Assembly (NCBI GenBank): GCA_038320885.1
Contig: JBBQER010000117.1
Location: forward strand, 1 to 10,496
Reading direction: 5' to 3'
Source: JBBQER01 sp038320885
GTDB lineage: Bacteria > Actinomycetota > Acidimicrobiia > IMCC26256 > PALSA-610
DNA length: 10,496 nucleotides
The notes beneath the pieces are model-generated. The model ran no database searches. It was not told where the DNA came from and saw only the letters and a list, made by a program, of their open reading frames with translations. The stretch's first letter is position 1, and the number at the start of each line of letters is the position of its first letter. The position numbers and the translations under genes were made by a program. Shown in pieces: positions 1 through 6,524 of the stretch.

Positions 1-263
1 AGGCTCCCGAGCCCGAGCCCGCCGAGGCCGAGCCCGCGCCGGCTCGCGCGGACGTGCACGACGTGGTCTACCTGACCCCGCCCGACGCCGAACCCGAACC
101 CGATCTCACGCTCGAACCCACCGCCGCGCTCGACGCGGTCGACGGCGTCGACGATGTCGCGGTCGAGGAGCAGCCCGCTCGCCGCCCGAAGTGGTCGGGC
201 TACGCCATCGACCGGTCGCGCCCGCGTCTCACCAAGGTCGATCGCCTCGTCGAAGACGGTTGA
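1..263 (+). CDS. C-terminal tail of an unknown protein, Pro/Glu/Ala-rich (5' end outside window)
   Basis: The frame beginning at base 3 is open from the window edge to a TGA at 261-263, giving about 86 residues of a protein that starts upstream. The first part is low-complexity and acidic, with repeated Glu-Pro and Ala-Glu-Pro units (DNA period near 6, GAGCCC-like). A less repetitive acidic stretch rich in Asp and Val follows. The last 27 residues are different: basic and tryptophan-containing (RRPKWSGYAIDRSRPRL), ending in VDRLVEDG. This looks like a flexible acidic linker followed by a short conserved-looking tail. I do not recognise the family, and the catalytic or structural part lies outside the window. 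A GTG at 54 could be called as a start, but the frame is open upstream with the same composition, so it is more likely internal. Confidence 0.55.
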   Translation, partial: APEPEPAEAEPAPARADVHDVVYLTPPDAEPEPDLTLEPTAALDAVDGVDDVAVEEQPARRPKWSGYAIDRSRPRLTKVDRLVEDG

Positions 264-300
264 ACCCGTTGGCCGGCCGCGCGTCGGCTGAAATACCCAC

Positions 301-1149
301 ATGAGCGTCGCGTTCGTGCTGTCCGGTGGCGCGAGCCTGGGTGCGGTGCAGGTCGGCATGCTGCACGCTCTGGCCGAGCGCAACATCCTGCCCGACTGTG
401 TGTACGGCGCGTCGGCGGGCGCGCTCAATGCGGCCTGGATCGCCGGCGATCCGACCCTCTCCGACCTCGACGCGCTCGCGGAGATCTGGAGGTCGTTGCG
501 CACCCGCGACATCTTCCCGCTCCGCCCGCTGACCGGCTTGCTCGGCTTCGCCGGCCGCCGGAGCTCGCTCGTGAGCGCGCGCGGGTTGCGATCGCTCGTC
601 TCGCGATACGTGCGATTCGACCGCCTCGAGGACGCGCCCATCCCGCTCTGCGTGATCGCTACCGAAGTGATCTCGGGGAAGGAGATCGCGCTGACCCATG
701 GTGACTCGGTCGACGCGATCGTCGCGAGCGCGGCCATACCGGGTGTGTTCCCGCCGGTAACCGTTGACGGGCGCATGCTGATGGACGGTGGAGTGGTGAA
801 CAACACGCCGATCTCCAATGCGATCGCCGACGGCGGGACGCGTATCTACGTGCTGCCCACGAGCTACGCGTGCACGCTGACCCGCGCGCCGCGCACGGCA
901 TTGGCCATCACGCTGCAGGCCGTTTCCTTGCTCGTGCAGCAGCGACTGATCGAAGACGTGAAGGAGCTGCAAGGCGCAGTCGACCTGCGCGTCATCCCGC
1001 CGTTGTGCCCGCTCGCAGTCTCGCCCGCGGACTTCTCACATGCGCGCGAGCTCATCGTCGAAGCGCGCGAGCACGCGGGCCGCTGGCTCGACGACCTCGC
1101 GGCCAACGAGTCGGAGCACCAGAGCGGCAACCTCGTCCATGGGCACTAG
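301..1149 (+). CDS. Patatin-like phospholipase family protein
   Basis: This 282-residue protein is a patatin-fold serine hydrolase, probably cytoplasmic or peripheral to the membrane, expected to cleave acyl esters of lipids through a Ser-Asp dyad. Visible motifs in order are the oxyanion-hole loop SGGASLG (residues 8-14, with Ala where GGG is more usual), the nucleophile elbow GASAG with Ser38, and DGG with catalytic Asp162 followed by VVNNTP. The length suits a stand-alone bacterial patatin domain, and no signal peptide or membrane segment is visible. The ATG at 301 puts the first beta-strand (MSVAFVLSGG) at the usual distance. No Shine-Dalgarno sequence precedes it; TGAAAT at 289-294 could be a weak -10 of a leaderless message. 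The stop TAG (1147-1149) overlaps the stop of the convergent SDR gene. The natural substrate cannot be told. Confidence 0.92.
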   Translation: MSVAFVLSGGASLGAVQVGMLHALAERNILPDCVYGASAGALNAAWIAGDPTLSDLDALAEIWRSLRTRDIFPLRPLTGLLGFAGRRSSLVSARGLRSLVSRYVRFDRLEDAPIPLCVIATEVISGKEIALTHGDSVDAIVASAAIPGVFPPVTVDGRMLMDGGVVNNTPISNAIADGGTRIYVLPTSYACTLTRAPRTALAITLQAVSLLVQQRLIEDVKELQGAVDLRVIPPLCPLAVSPADFSHARELIVEAREHAGRWLDDLAANESEHQSGNLVHGH

Positions 1150-1955
1150 CTGTCGGAGCCGTGGCGATCGGTGGCGTACGTGGGAGTGTGCGCGGTGAAG
1201 CCGCCGTCGACGCGGAGCGTCTCGCCGGTCACGAACGCGGCGTCGTCGGAGGCGAGGAACGCGACCGTTCGCGCGATCTCCTCGGGATAGCCGAGCCGGC
1301 CGATCAGATGGCTCGTGCTGTAGCGCCGCAAGCGATCACCCATCGGGCCACCCAGCGCGGCCTGCGCCTGCTCGTCGACGACCACGCCCGGCGCGACCGC
1401 GTTGCACCGGATGCCGCGTTCGCCGTAGGCCGTCGCGACGTACCGCGTGAGCGCGACGAGCCCGGCCTTCGACGTGCCGTACGCGGCGAGCGAATGGCTG
1501 CCGTAGAACGCGGCGGCCGACGCGGTGTTGACGATCGAGCCTGCGCCGCGCTCCAGCATCGCGGGTATCGCGAACCGGCAGCCGAGCATCGGGCCCGTGA
1601 GGTTCACGGCGAGCACCCGGTCCCAGGTCGCGAGATCCATCGTGGCGACGTCTTGGTCGAGGCGGTTCTGGTCGAGTGCGGCCGCGTTGTTGTGCAGCAC
1701 GTCGAGTCCGCCGAAGGCCGAGACCGTGTCGGCCACCGTTGCCTCGACCGCGGCCGGATCGGAGACGTCGACCACCTGCGCGCGAGCAATGCCGCCCACC
1801 GCGACTATGGCCTCGACGACCGCGTGGGCGGGATCAGGTGCGATATCGGCGACCGTCACGGATGCGCCTTCGGATGCGAGCAGGAGCGCGGTGGCCCGGC
1901 CGATGCCGGAACCACCACCCGTCACGATCGCGACCTTGCCGGTGAACCTCGCCAC
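1146..1955 (-). CDS. SDR family NAD(P)-dependent oxidoreductase
   Basis: This 269-residue classical short-chain dehydrogenase/reductase would oxidise or reduce an alcohol/carbonyl substrate in the cytoplasm. The Rossmann glycine motif TGGGSGIG lies at residues 12-19, an Asp at the end of beta-2 (D37) favours NAD(H) over NADP(H), and D63 follows in DVSD. NNAA (89-92) replaces the usual NNAG. The catalytic tetrad is N118, S146, Y159 and K163 (YGTSK), and the C-terminal VTGETLRVDGGF is typical. The frame is open much further upstream, but the GTG at 1955 gives a normal N-terminus (VARFTGKVAIVTGG) and has GAGGAGGG at 1959-1966 just before it. It lies downstream of, and overlaps, the minus-strand membrane protein gene, so co-transcription is likely. 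The substrate is unknown. Confidence 0.93.
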   Translation of the reverse strand: MARFTGKVAIVTGGGSGIGRATALLLASEGASVTVADIAPDPAHAVVEAIVAVGGIARAQVVDVSDPAAVEATVADTVSAFGGLDVLHNNAAALDQNRLDQDVATMDLATWDRVLAVNLTGPMLGCRFAIPAMLERGAGSIVNTASAAAFYGSHSLAAYGTSKAGLVALTRYVATAYGERGIRCNAVAPGVVVDEQAQAALGGPMGDRLRRYSTSHLIGRLGYPEEIARTVAFLASDDAAFVTGETLRVDGGFTAHTPTYATDRHGSDS

Positions 1956-2940
1956 GCGCCCTCCTCGGTGCCGGAACGCGTGAGTCTTGCATCGCGGGCA
2001 CCCCGACCGACGGGAGGAGCGTGAGGGTGGCGAGCAGTGCGAGCAACAGACCGGGAACGATGAACAACCAGGGGATCGGGCGCAAAGGAATCCGGTCGGC
2101 ATTGGCGAACGTCGACGCGAGCGCGACCTGGCTGGTGCTGAGCGCGTGCGACTTGGCCGACGTGGAGCGCTGCCACTCGGCGGCGAAACGCGCCAGCGTC
2201 GGAAATGTCGTCGCAAAGTCTGTTCCCGGAAGCTCCCGGGCGAACGCGGGCTCGAGATTGGTGGTGACATCGCGCACCATGCCGTCGAACAGCTCCGTCG
2301 CGCCGACCGCCTTCTCGCCAGTGGCCCGGGCGAGCCCGACGCGGCCCAGCTCGGTCACCCGGACGGCCGCGTCGACTTTGCCGGGAATGCCGATCACCAG
2401 CGGCGCGACCACGATGCCGAGCCCCACGACGAGGAGTGCTGCCGACGCAAATCGCGTCGGTGTCCGGAGCGCGAACACACTGACGGCCATCAGGAGCGTC
2501 CCGATGCCGAGGAACAGCCAGGGCGCGCTCGAGAGCGGCAACCACGAAGTGGGAATGTCGGACGCGCGGGCGTAGTCACGCCGCGCGCCTCGCATCTGAC
2601 CGACGACCGGACCGACCAAGGCGACGACGCCCGGCGCTTGCGCGTCGAAGTGTGCGATGCCCGGCAGCTCGCGCTTCAGATACGCCTTCCATTGCGACTC
2701 GCTCATGCCGAAGGCCGTCGCGAGTTGCGGTTCGGCCTGGGTGTCGAGCTGCCGTCCGGCGGCCTGCACCGCGTCGAAGCCGCGGCTGAGATCAGCCAAC
2801 CCATCGGCCGACATCAAGGGCTTGTAGTAGTCGGCGATCTTCTGCGCGTCGTGCGAGCGGGTGACGAGGTGCTCCGCGAACGTGAAGCCGATCAGCGTGA
2901 TCCCCATGGCGACAGCCACGGCGGCCGCGATGCGACGCAT
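1834..2940 (-). CDS. Four-TM membrane protein with two similar halves; run-on C-terminus
   Basis: This 368-residue open frame starts at ATG 2940, with GGGAGG at 2948-2953 seven bases upstream. Hydrophobic segments lie near residues 3-23, 141-158, 164-186 and 290-312, giving two copies of TM - about 110-residue polar loop - TM, with the loops probably outside the membrane. The halves resemble each other: each loop has RELPG (90-94 and 235-239), and about 50-55 residues later PWLF (140-143 and 290-293) opens the closing TM. No enzyme motif is visible and I do not recognise a named family. The last 50 or so residues are Arg-rich and read from an alternative frame of the SDR gene (122 bp overlap), so the natural end is probably near residue 318. 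A lost stop, a sequence error or a real long overlap are all possible. A structural or envelope role is only a guess. Confidence 0.75.
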   Translation of the reverse strand: MRRIAAAVAVAMGITLIGFTFAEHLVTRSHDAQKIADYYKPLMSADGLADLSRGFDAVQAAGRQLDTQAEPQLATAFGMSESQWKAYLKRELPGIAHFDAQAPGVVALVGPVVGQMRGARRDYARASDIPTSWLPLSSAPWLFLGIGTLLMAVSVFALRTPTRFASAALLVVGLGIVVAPLVIGIPGKVDAAVRVTELGRVGLARATGEKAVGATELFDGMVRDVTTNLEPAFARELPGTDFATTFPTLARFAAEWQRSTSAKSHALSTSQVALASTFANADRIPLRPIPWLFIVPGLLLALLATLTLLPSVGVPAMQDSRVPAPRRARGEVHRQGRDRDGWWFRHRPGHRAPARIRRRIRDGRRYRT

Positions 2941-2947
2941 TCGATTT

Positions 2948-2953
2948 CCTCCC
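2948..2953 (-). promoter_or_regulatory. Ribosome binding site of the four-TM membrane protein gene
   Basis: GGGAGG (minus strand) lies seven bases before the ATG at 2940. It fixes that start clearly and contrasts with the divergent gene on the other side, which has no Shine-Dalgarno sequence. Confidence 0.7.
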
Positions 2954-2980
2954 GTTCGAGTGCCCCATAGTTCGGCTCGC

Positions 2981-2986
2981 TAGCTT
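2981..2986 (+). promoter_or_regulatory. Candidate -10 element for a leaderless message
   Basis: TAGCTT fits TAnnnT and ends six bases before the ATG at 2993, where no Shine-Dalgarno sequence is present. That spacing is what a leaderless actinobacterial transcript would show. The element sits in a 52-bp divergent gap (2941-2992). No convincing -35 is visible. Confidence 0.35.
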
Positions 2987-2992
2987 TTGCGG

Positions 2993-3823
2993 ATGACTCC
3001 ACCGTCGAAAATGCCGTCACAATCGGAGAAGGCGCGACTCTTTCTCGCGCTGCACCACGGCGACGCACCGTTCCTCATGCCGAATCCGTGGGACATCGGA
3101 TCCAGTCGCATACTCGAGTCGCTCGGATTCGAGGCACTCGCGACAACCAGCTCGGGCTTTGCCGGAACACTCGGCCGCCTCGACGGGGACGTGACGCGTG
3201 ACGAGGCGCTCTCGCACGCGGCGGCCGTCGCGGACGGGGTAGCCGTTCCGGTGAGCGCCGACCTCGAGAACGCCTTCGCCGACGAACCCGCGGGTGTTGC
3301 CGACACGATCACGCGCGCGGTTGCCGCCGGTCTCGCCGGGTGCTCGGTCGAGGACTACTCCCGCGCGAACGGCCTGTACGCGCCCGAGCTCGCGGCCGAG
3401 CGCGTCGGGGCCGCGGCGGAGGCCGCGCACGCGGGCACAGTGCATCTCGTGCTCACCGCCCGCGCCGAGAACCACATCCGCGGGAACCCCGACCTGGCCG
3501 ACACGATCGCCCGGCTCCAGTCGTTCCAGGCGGCGGGCGCCGACGTGCTGTTCGCGCCCGGTCTCTCACAGCTCGACGACATTCGCCGTCTGGTCGCCGC
3601 GGTCGACCGTCCGCTCAACGTGCTGGCCGGGCCGAACGCACCGACCGTGGCGGAGCTCGGCGAGGCGGGGGTGAAGCGCATCTCCGTCGGTGGCACGTTC
3701 TTCTACGTGGGCATGGGCGCGGTCGCGGAGGCGGCGCGCGAGCTCCTGGAGCAGGGCACGTACGGATACTGGTCGATCGCCGGTCCGGGACGCGCGGTTG
3801 CGAGCGTCGCGTTCAGGTCGTAG
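2993..3823 (+). CDS. Isocitrate lyase/PEP mutase family protein
   Basis: This 276-residue protein belongs to the PEP mutase/isocitrate lyase superfamily of Mg-dependent TIM barrels that make or break C-C or P-C bonds in 2-oxo acid compounds. Visible family marks are LMPNPWD (28-34), the substrate loop TTSSGFAGTLGR (51-62), the metal motif ADLE with D90 and E92, VED (119-121), LTARAEN (154-160) and a late GPN motif. The KKCGH-type lyase motif that follows VED in isocitrate and methylisocitrate lyases is absent, so true lyase activity is unlikely. Family relatives of this form act as phosphonopyruvate- or oxaloacetate-type enzymes or are uncharacterised. Start choice: ATG 2993, with ATG 3011 as an alternative; neither has an SD. 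It is divergent from the membrane protein gene and ends six bases from the convergent hydrolase stop. Confidence 0.9.
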   Translation: MTPPSKMPSQSEKARLFLALHHGDAPFLMPNPWDIGSSRILESLGFEALATTSSGFAGTLGRLDGDVTRDEALSHAAAVADGVAVPVSADLENAFADEPAGVADTITRAVAAGLAGCSVEDYSRANGLYAPELAAERVGAAAEAAHAGTVHLVLTARAENHIRGNPDLADTIARLQSFQAAGADVLFAPGLSQLDDIRRLVAAVDRPLNVLAGPNAPTVAELGEAGVKRISVGGTFFYVGMGAVAEAARELLEQGTYGYWSIAGPGRAVASVAFRS

Positions 3824-3829
3824 CGCTGC

Positions 3830-4624
3830 TCAGCCGGCAAGAAACGAGATCACGTCGGGGAGTGCCGCCGGATCCTGCGCGAAGAAGGCGTGCCCGCCCT
3901 CGTACAACCTCCGGTCGGCGCCGGGGACCCGCGCGGCAATCGCCTCACCGTTCGTGGGTGGCGCAATCAGGTCGAACCTTCCGCACGCGATCAGAGTCGG
4001 GCAGGTGATCCGTTCGAGGCGATCGCACACGTCGTGCCGGCTGCGGGCTTCCAGTTGGAGCTCTTCGCCCCGCAGCTGCTCGGACGTTTTCGTCGCGCGG
4101 CGCCGCGCCGCCATCATGTCGGCGAGCGCGCGGTCGCTCGCGTGCGCCGCGAGCCACTCCGGCGTGAACCGGGAGTCGAGGAGCTCCAACCCCTTGGCGT
4201 TGCGCTCCGCCTCGGGGAGCCGCGCGAGCTCCTGCAGCGGATAGGACGCGCCACCGGCGCCGCCGGGCGACGTGCACAACAGCGCGAGGCGAACGACTCG
4301 TTCCGGCCAGGTCACCGCGAGTTCCTGGGCGACCATGCCGCAGAAGCTCACGCCCACGATGCTCGCGCGTTCCCAACCCGCGTGATCGAGCAGGGCCGCG
4401 GCATCGGCGGCGTAGTCGGCCATCGAGTACGGCCCGGGCGGGATCTCGCTGGCGCCGAGCCCGCGCTGATCGTGCACGAGCACGTCGAAGTCGTTCGTGA
4501 AGAGCTTGATCAGCAGCTCGCTCGTCGCGATCGACGAGCCCGAGCCGTTGAGGAAGAGCAAGCGGGGACCTTGACCCCACCGCTCGTAGAAGAGGTCGAT
4601 GCCGTTCGCGTGTACCTGGGGCAC
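3830..4624 (-). CDS. Alpha/beta hydrolase
   Basis: This 264-residue alpha/beta-hydrolase-fold protein belongs to the large group that includes 3-oxoadipate enol-lactonases, esterases and dehalogenase-like enzymes. In order it has the oxyanion region FLNGSGSS (24-31), HDQRGLGAS (51-59), the nucleophile elbow GVSFCG with Ser93, acid Asp218 (GRFD) and His245 (GGHAFF), giving a complete triad. The residue two after the nucleophile is Cys95 rather than the usual Gly. The frame opens at 4723, but that start would lie past the divergent amidohydrolase start. GTG 4624 gives the normal N-terminus (VPQVHANGIDLFYERWG). No SD precedes it, and TAGCCT seven bases upstream could be a leaderless -10. No signal peptide is visible, so it is probably cytoplasmic. 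The substrate is unknown; a role beside the neighbouring amidohydrolase is possible but unproven. Confidence 0.9.
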   Translation of the reverse strand: MPQVHANGIDLFYERWGQGPRLLFLNGSGSSIATSELLIKLFTNDFDVLVHDQRGLGASEIPPGPYSMADYAADAAALLDHAGWERASIVGVSFCGMVAQELAVTWPERVVRLALLCTSPGGAGGASYPLQELARLPEAERNAKGLELLDSRFTPEWLAAHASDRALADMMAARRRATKTSEQLRGEELQLEARSRHDVCDRLERITCPTLIACGRFDLIAPPTNGEAIAARVPGADRRLYEGGHAFFAQDPAALPDVISFLAG

Positions 4625-4631
4625 GATGCTC

Positions 4632-4637
4632 AGGCTA
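4632..4637 (-). promoter_or_regulatory. Candidate -10 element for the leaderless hydrolase message
   Basis: On the minus strand TAGCCT ends seven bases before the GTG at 4624. It fits TAnnnT and stands where a leaderless -10 should be, in a gene with no Shine-Dalgarno sequence. Confidence 0.35.
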
Positions 4638-4663
4638 CGCAGCTGCCGCCGTGCGTGGGCATT

Positions 4664-4678
4664 CCGATACCGTTTCGG
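4664..4678. promoter_or_regulatory. Imperfect 15-bp palindrome between divergent genes, possible operator
   Basis: CCGATAC-C-GTTTCGG has seven-base arms with a single mismatch around a central C. It lies in the 85-bp gap between the divergently transcribed hydrolase and amidohydrolase genes. The right half contains TACCGT (4668-4673), a possible -10 for the amidohydrolase. A shared operator is plausible, but no regulator gene is next to it. Confidence 0.25.
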
Positions 4679-4709
4679 GCACCACCGCCGGCCGAGTGAA
4701 GAGAGTCCC

Positions 4710-5933
4710 ATGGCTGCGACCAAGACCGACGAGCACTACACGATCATCTCGGCCGACACGCACGCCGGCGCCAACCACGAGACGTACCGGTCGTACCTCG
4801 ATCCCGCATACCTCGATGACTTCGACGCCTGGAGGAACAAGTACAAGAACCCGTTCCGCGACCTCCAGGAAGGCGACGGCGGACGCGTCCGCAACTGGGA
4901 CGATGATCGTCGGTTCTCCGACGAAGAGGCCGACGGCGTGGTCGCCGAAGTCGTGTTCCCGAACACCGTTCCGCCGTTCTTCCCGAGCTTCATACTCTTC
5001 GCGCGCCCGCCCACGCCCGACGAGTACGAGCATCGCCTCGCCGGGATCCGCGCGCACAACCGCTGGCTCGCCGACTGGTGCGGTCGGTTCCCGGAGCGGC
5101 GCGCCGGCATCGGCCAGATCTTCCTCAACGACGTGAGCGACGCCATCGACGACGTGCGTTGGATCCACGAGCACGGCCTCCGCGGCGGCGTGCTCATCTC
5201 GGCGATCCCACCTGACGTCAACTACGTGAAGCCGCTCTACGACACGGTGTACGACCCGCTCTGGAAGGTGTGCGAGGACCTCGGCGTTCCGGTGAACGCG
5301 CACGGCGGGACCGGCGCGCCCAACTACGGCAAGTACCCGGTTGCCGATCTGCTCTACATCAACGAGGTCGGCTTCTACTCGCAGCGACCGTTCGTGCAGA
5401 TGTTGTTGTCGGGTGTGTTCGAGCGTTTTCCGAAGCTCAAGTTCGTCATGACCGAGATGGGCTGCGCGTGGATCCCGCCGATGTTGCGCCGGCTCGACGC
5501 GGTGCTCGCCCAGATCCGTAAGACCGGTCGTACCGGAGAGCTGCGCTACTCCGAGGAGCACATCCTCCCGAAATCGGCAAGCGAGTACTTCGCGCAGAAC
5601 TGCTGGGTCGGTGTGAGCCAACCCGGGCGCGAAGACGCGGCGGCCCGCCATCAGATCGGCCTCGACCGGTTCATGTGGGGAAGTGACTACCCGCACCAGG
5701 AAGGCACGTACCCCTACACGCGCGAGCACCTGCGCCAGCTCTTCCACGACGTGGACCCGACCGAGCTGCAGCAGCTGCTCGCCGGCAACGCGGCGCGGCT
5801 CTACGGCTTCGACCTCGACGTGCTGGCGCCGATCGCGGCCCGGGTCGGGCCGACCGTCGCGGAGATCGCGCAGCCGCTCGAGGAGTTGCCGGACAAGCCG
5901 AACGAGGCGCTCCTCAAGGCGGTCGCGCGCTAG
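4710..5933 (+). CDS. Amidohydrolase family protein (ACMSD-like TIM barrel)
   Basis: This 407-residue metal-dependent hydrolase or decarboxylase belongs to the amidohydrolase-2 group (ACMSD-like, PF04909 type). It begins ISADTHAG, where D16 and H18 stand in place of the usual HxH metal pair. Further expected ligands or catalytic positions are H198 in VNAHGGTG, E249 in TEMGCAW, and D326 with H329 in GSDYPHQEG, followed by the terminal GNAARLYGFD helix. Many related actinobacterial proteins are annotated only as amidohydrolase; reactions in the superfamily include decarboxylation of aromatic acids and hydrolysis. The frame is open back to 4599, but ATG 4710 gives a normal N-terminus and has a weak GAGAG (4701-4705) before it. 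No signal peptide is visible. It diverges from the alpha/beta hydrolase and converges on the DinB-fold gene with a six-base gap. The substrate is unknown. Confidence 0.91.
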   Translation: MAATKTDEHYTIISADTHAGANHETYRSYLDPAYLDDFDAWRNKYKNPFRDLQEGDGGRVRNWDDDRRFSDEEADGVVAEVVFPNTVPPFFPSFILFARPPTPDEYEHRLAGIRAHNRWLADWCGRFPERRAGIGQIFLNDVSDAIDDVRWIHEHGLRGGVLISAIPPDVNYVKPLYDTVYDPLWKVCEDLGVPVNAHGGTGAPNYGKYPVADLLYINEVGFYSQRPFVQMLLSGVFERFPKLKFVMTEMGCAWIPPMLRRLDAVLAQIRKTGRTGELRYSEEHILPKSASEYFAQNCWVGVSQPGREDAAARHQIGLDRFMWGSDYPHQEGTYPYTREHLRQLFHDVDPTELQQLLAGNAARLYGFDLDVLAPIAARVGPTVAEIAQPLEELPDKPNEALLKAVAR

Positions 5934-5939
5934 CTGTCG

Positions 5940-6488
5940 TCAGACGCGCCGGCCGAGAAAGCACAAGAAGCGTGTCTGCTCGTCGGCGTCGGGCGGCGGT
6001 TCGATCTTCGGACCGAAGCTGCCCGGCCCGCGGATCGCTTCGTCATTGGGCAGGAGCATCGCGAACGCGTACGTGACCCCGGCCGGATCGAGATGCTCGT
6101 CTTGTTCCGTCGCGCGCGCGACGTCCCAGGTGTGCACGAGCGTGTCGCTGCACAACAACCGGCCGATCATCTCTTCCAGCGGCATCGGCGCGAAACGGCC
6201 GGTCACCGGCGCCGAGGCCCGGTCCGGATCCGCGAGCGCAGTGAGGACCTCGGCGCTCGCGGCCGTCCAGGCCGCGACGAGGTCGGCGTCGGTCGCGGGC
6301 GGCGGGGGAGTGCTCGCGTCGAGCCCGGCGACGACATGCCGGTGCACGGAGACGACGTGCGCGACCACGTCGCGGACGGTCCATTCGGCGCAGGGCGACG
6401 GCCGCAGCCACGCGTCGGCGCCGATGCCGCGAACCCGCTCGCCGAATCCCGCTGCGATCCTCGCGTAGCGCTCCGCTGCCTCCGACAT
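5940..6488 (-). CDS. TIGR03086 family protein (mycothiol-type DinB-fold, MDMPI-like)
   Basis: This 182-residue four-helix protein belongs to the DinB / mycothiol-dependent maleylpyruvate isomerase N-domain superfamily, TIGR03086 branch. The hallmark segment CAEWTVRDVVAHVVSVHRH (33-51) supplies H44. The later SDTLVHTWDVAR (114-125) supplies D115 and H119, together a plausible three-residue metal site (compare His, Glu and His in the isomerase). Members are usually presumed metal- and mycothiol-dependent transferases or isomerases, but most have no assigned reaction. The ATG at 6488 gives the expected N-terminus. There is no SD, and TACGGT eight bases upstream could be a -10. It lies 36 bp downstream of the YdeI-like gene on the same strand, so the two may be co-transcribed. 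The stop is six bases from that of the convergent amidohydrolase. Confidence 0.9.
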   Translation of the reverse strand: MSEAAERYARIAAGFGERVRGIGADAWLRPSPCAEWTVRDVVAHVVSVHRHVVAGLDASTPPPPATDADLVAAWTAASAEVLTALADPDRASAPVTGRFAPMPLEEMIGRLLCSDTLVHTWDVARATEQDEHLDPAGVTYAFAMLLPNDEAIRGPGSFGPKIEPPPDADEQTRFLCFLGRRV

Positions 6489-6496
6489 CGGCGGCG

Positions 6497-6502
6497 ACCG
6501 TA
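6497..6502 (-). promoter_or_regulatory. Candidate -10 element for a leaderless TIGR03086 message
   Basis: On the minus strand TACGGT (TAnnnT) ends eight bases before the ATG at 6488, in a 36-bp gap without a Shine-Dalgarno sequence. It would allow transcription separate from the upstream YdeI-like gene. Confidence 0.3.
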
Positions 6503-6524
6503 TCCCAGCCGGCCCGGCGTCCGG

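Noticed and set aside
269..279. Short GGCCGGCC palindrome after the first gene as a terminator
   Set aside because: It is a simple GC palindrome without a loop or T-run; expected by chance at this base composition.
1956..2270. Longer SDR reading starting at 2270 on the minus strand
   Set aside because: The extra N-terminal 105 residues are an out-of-frame reading of the membrane protein gene, and the SDR has its own GTG with a good SD at 1955.
4599..4709. Upstream start for the amidohydrolase at 4599
   Set aside because: The added residues are Arg-rich, overlap the divergent hydrolase start and precede a normal family N-terminus at 4710.
4625..4723. Upstream start for the alpha/beta hydrolase at 4723
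   Set aside because: It would cross the amidohydrolase start and add a basic stretch unlike the fold's N-terminus.
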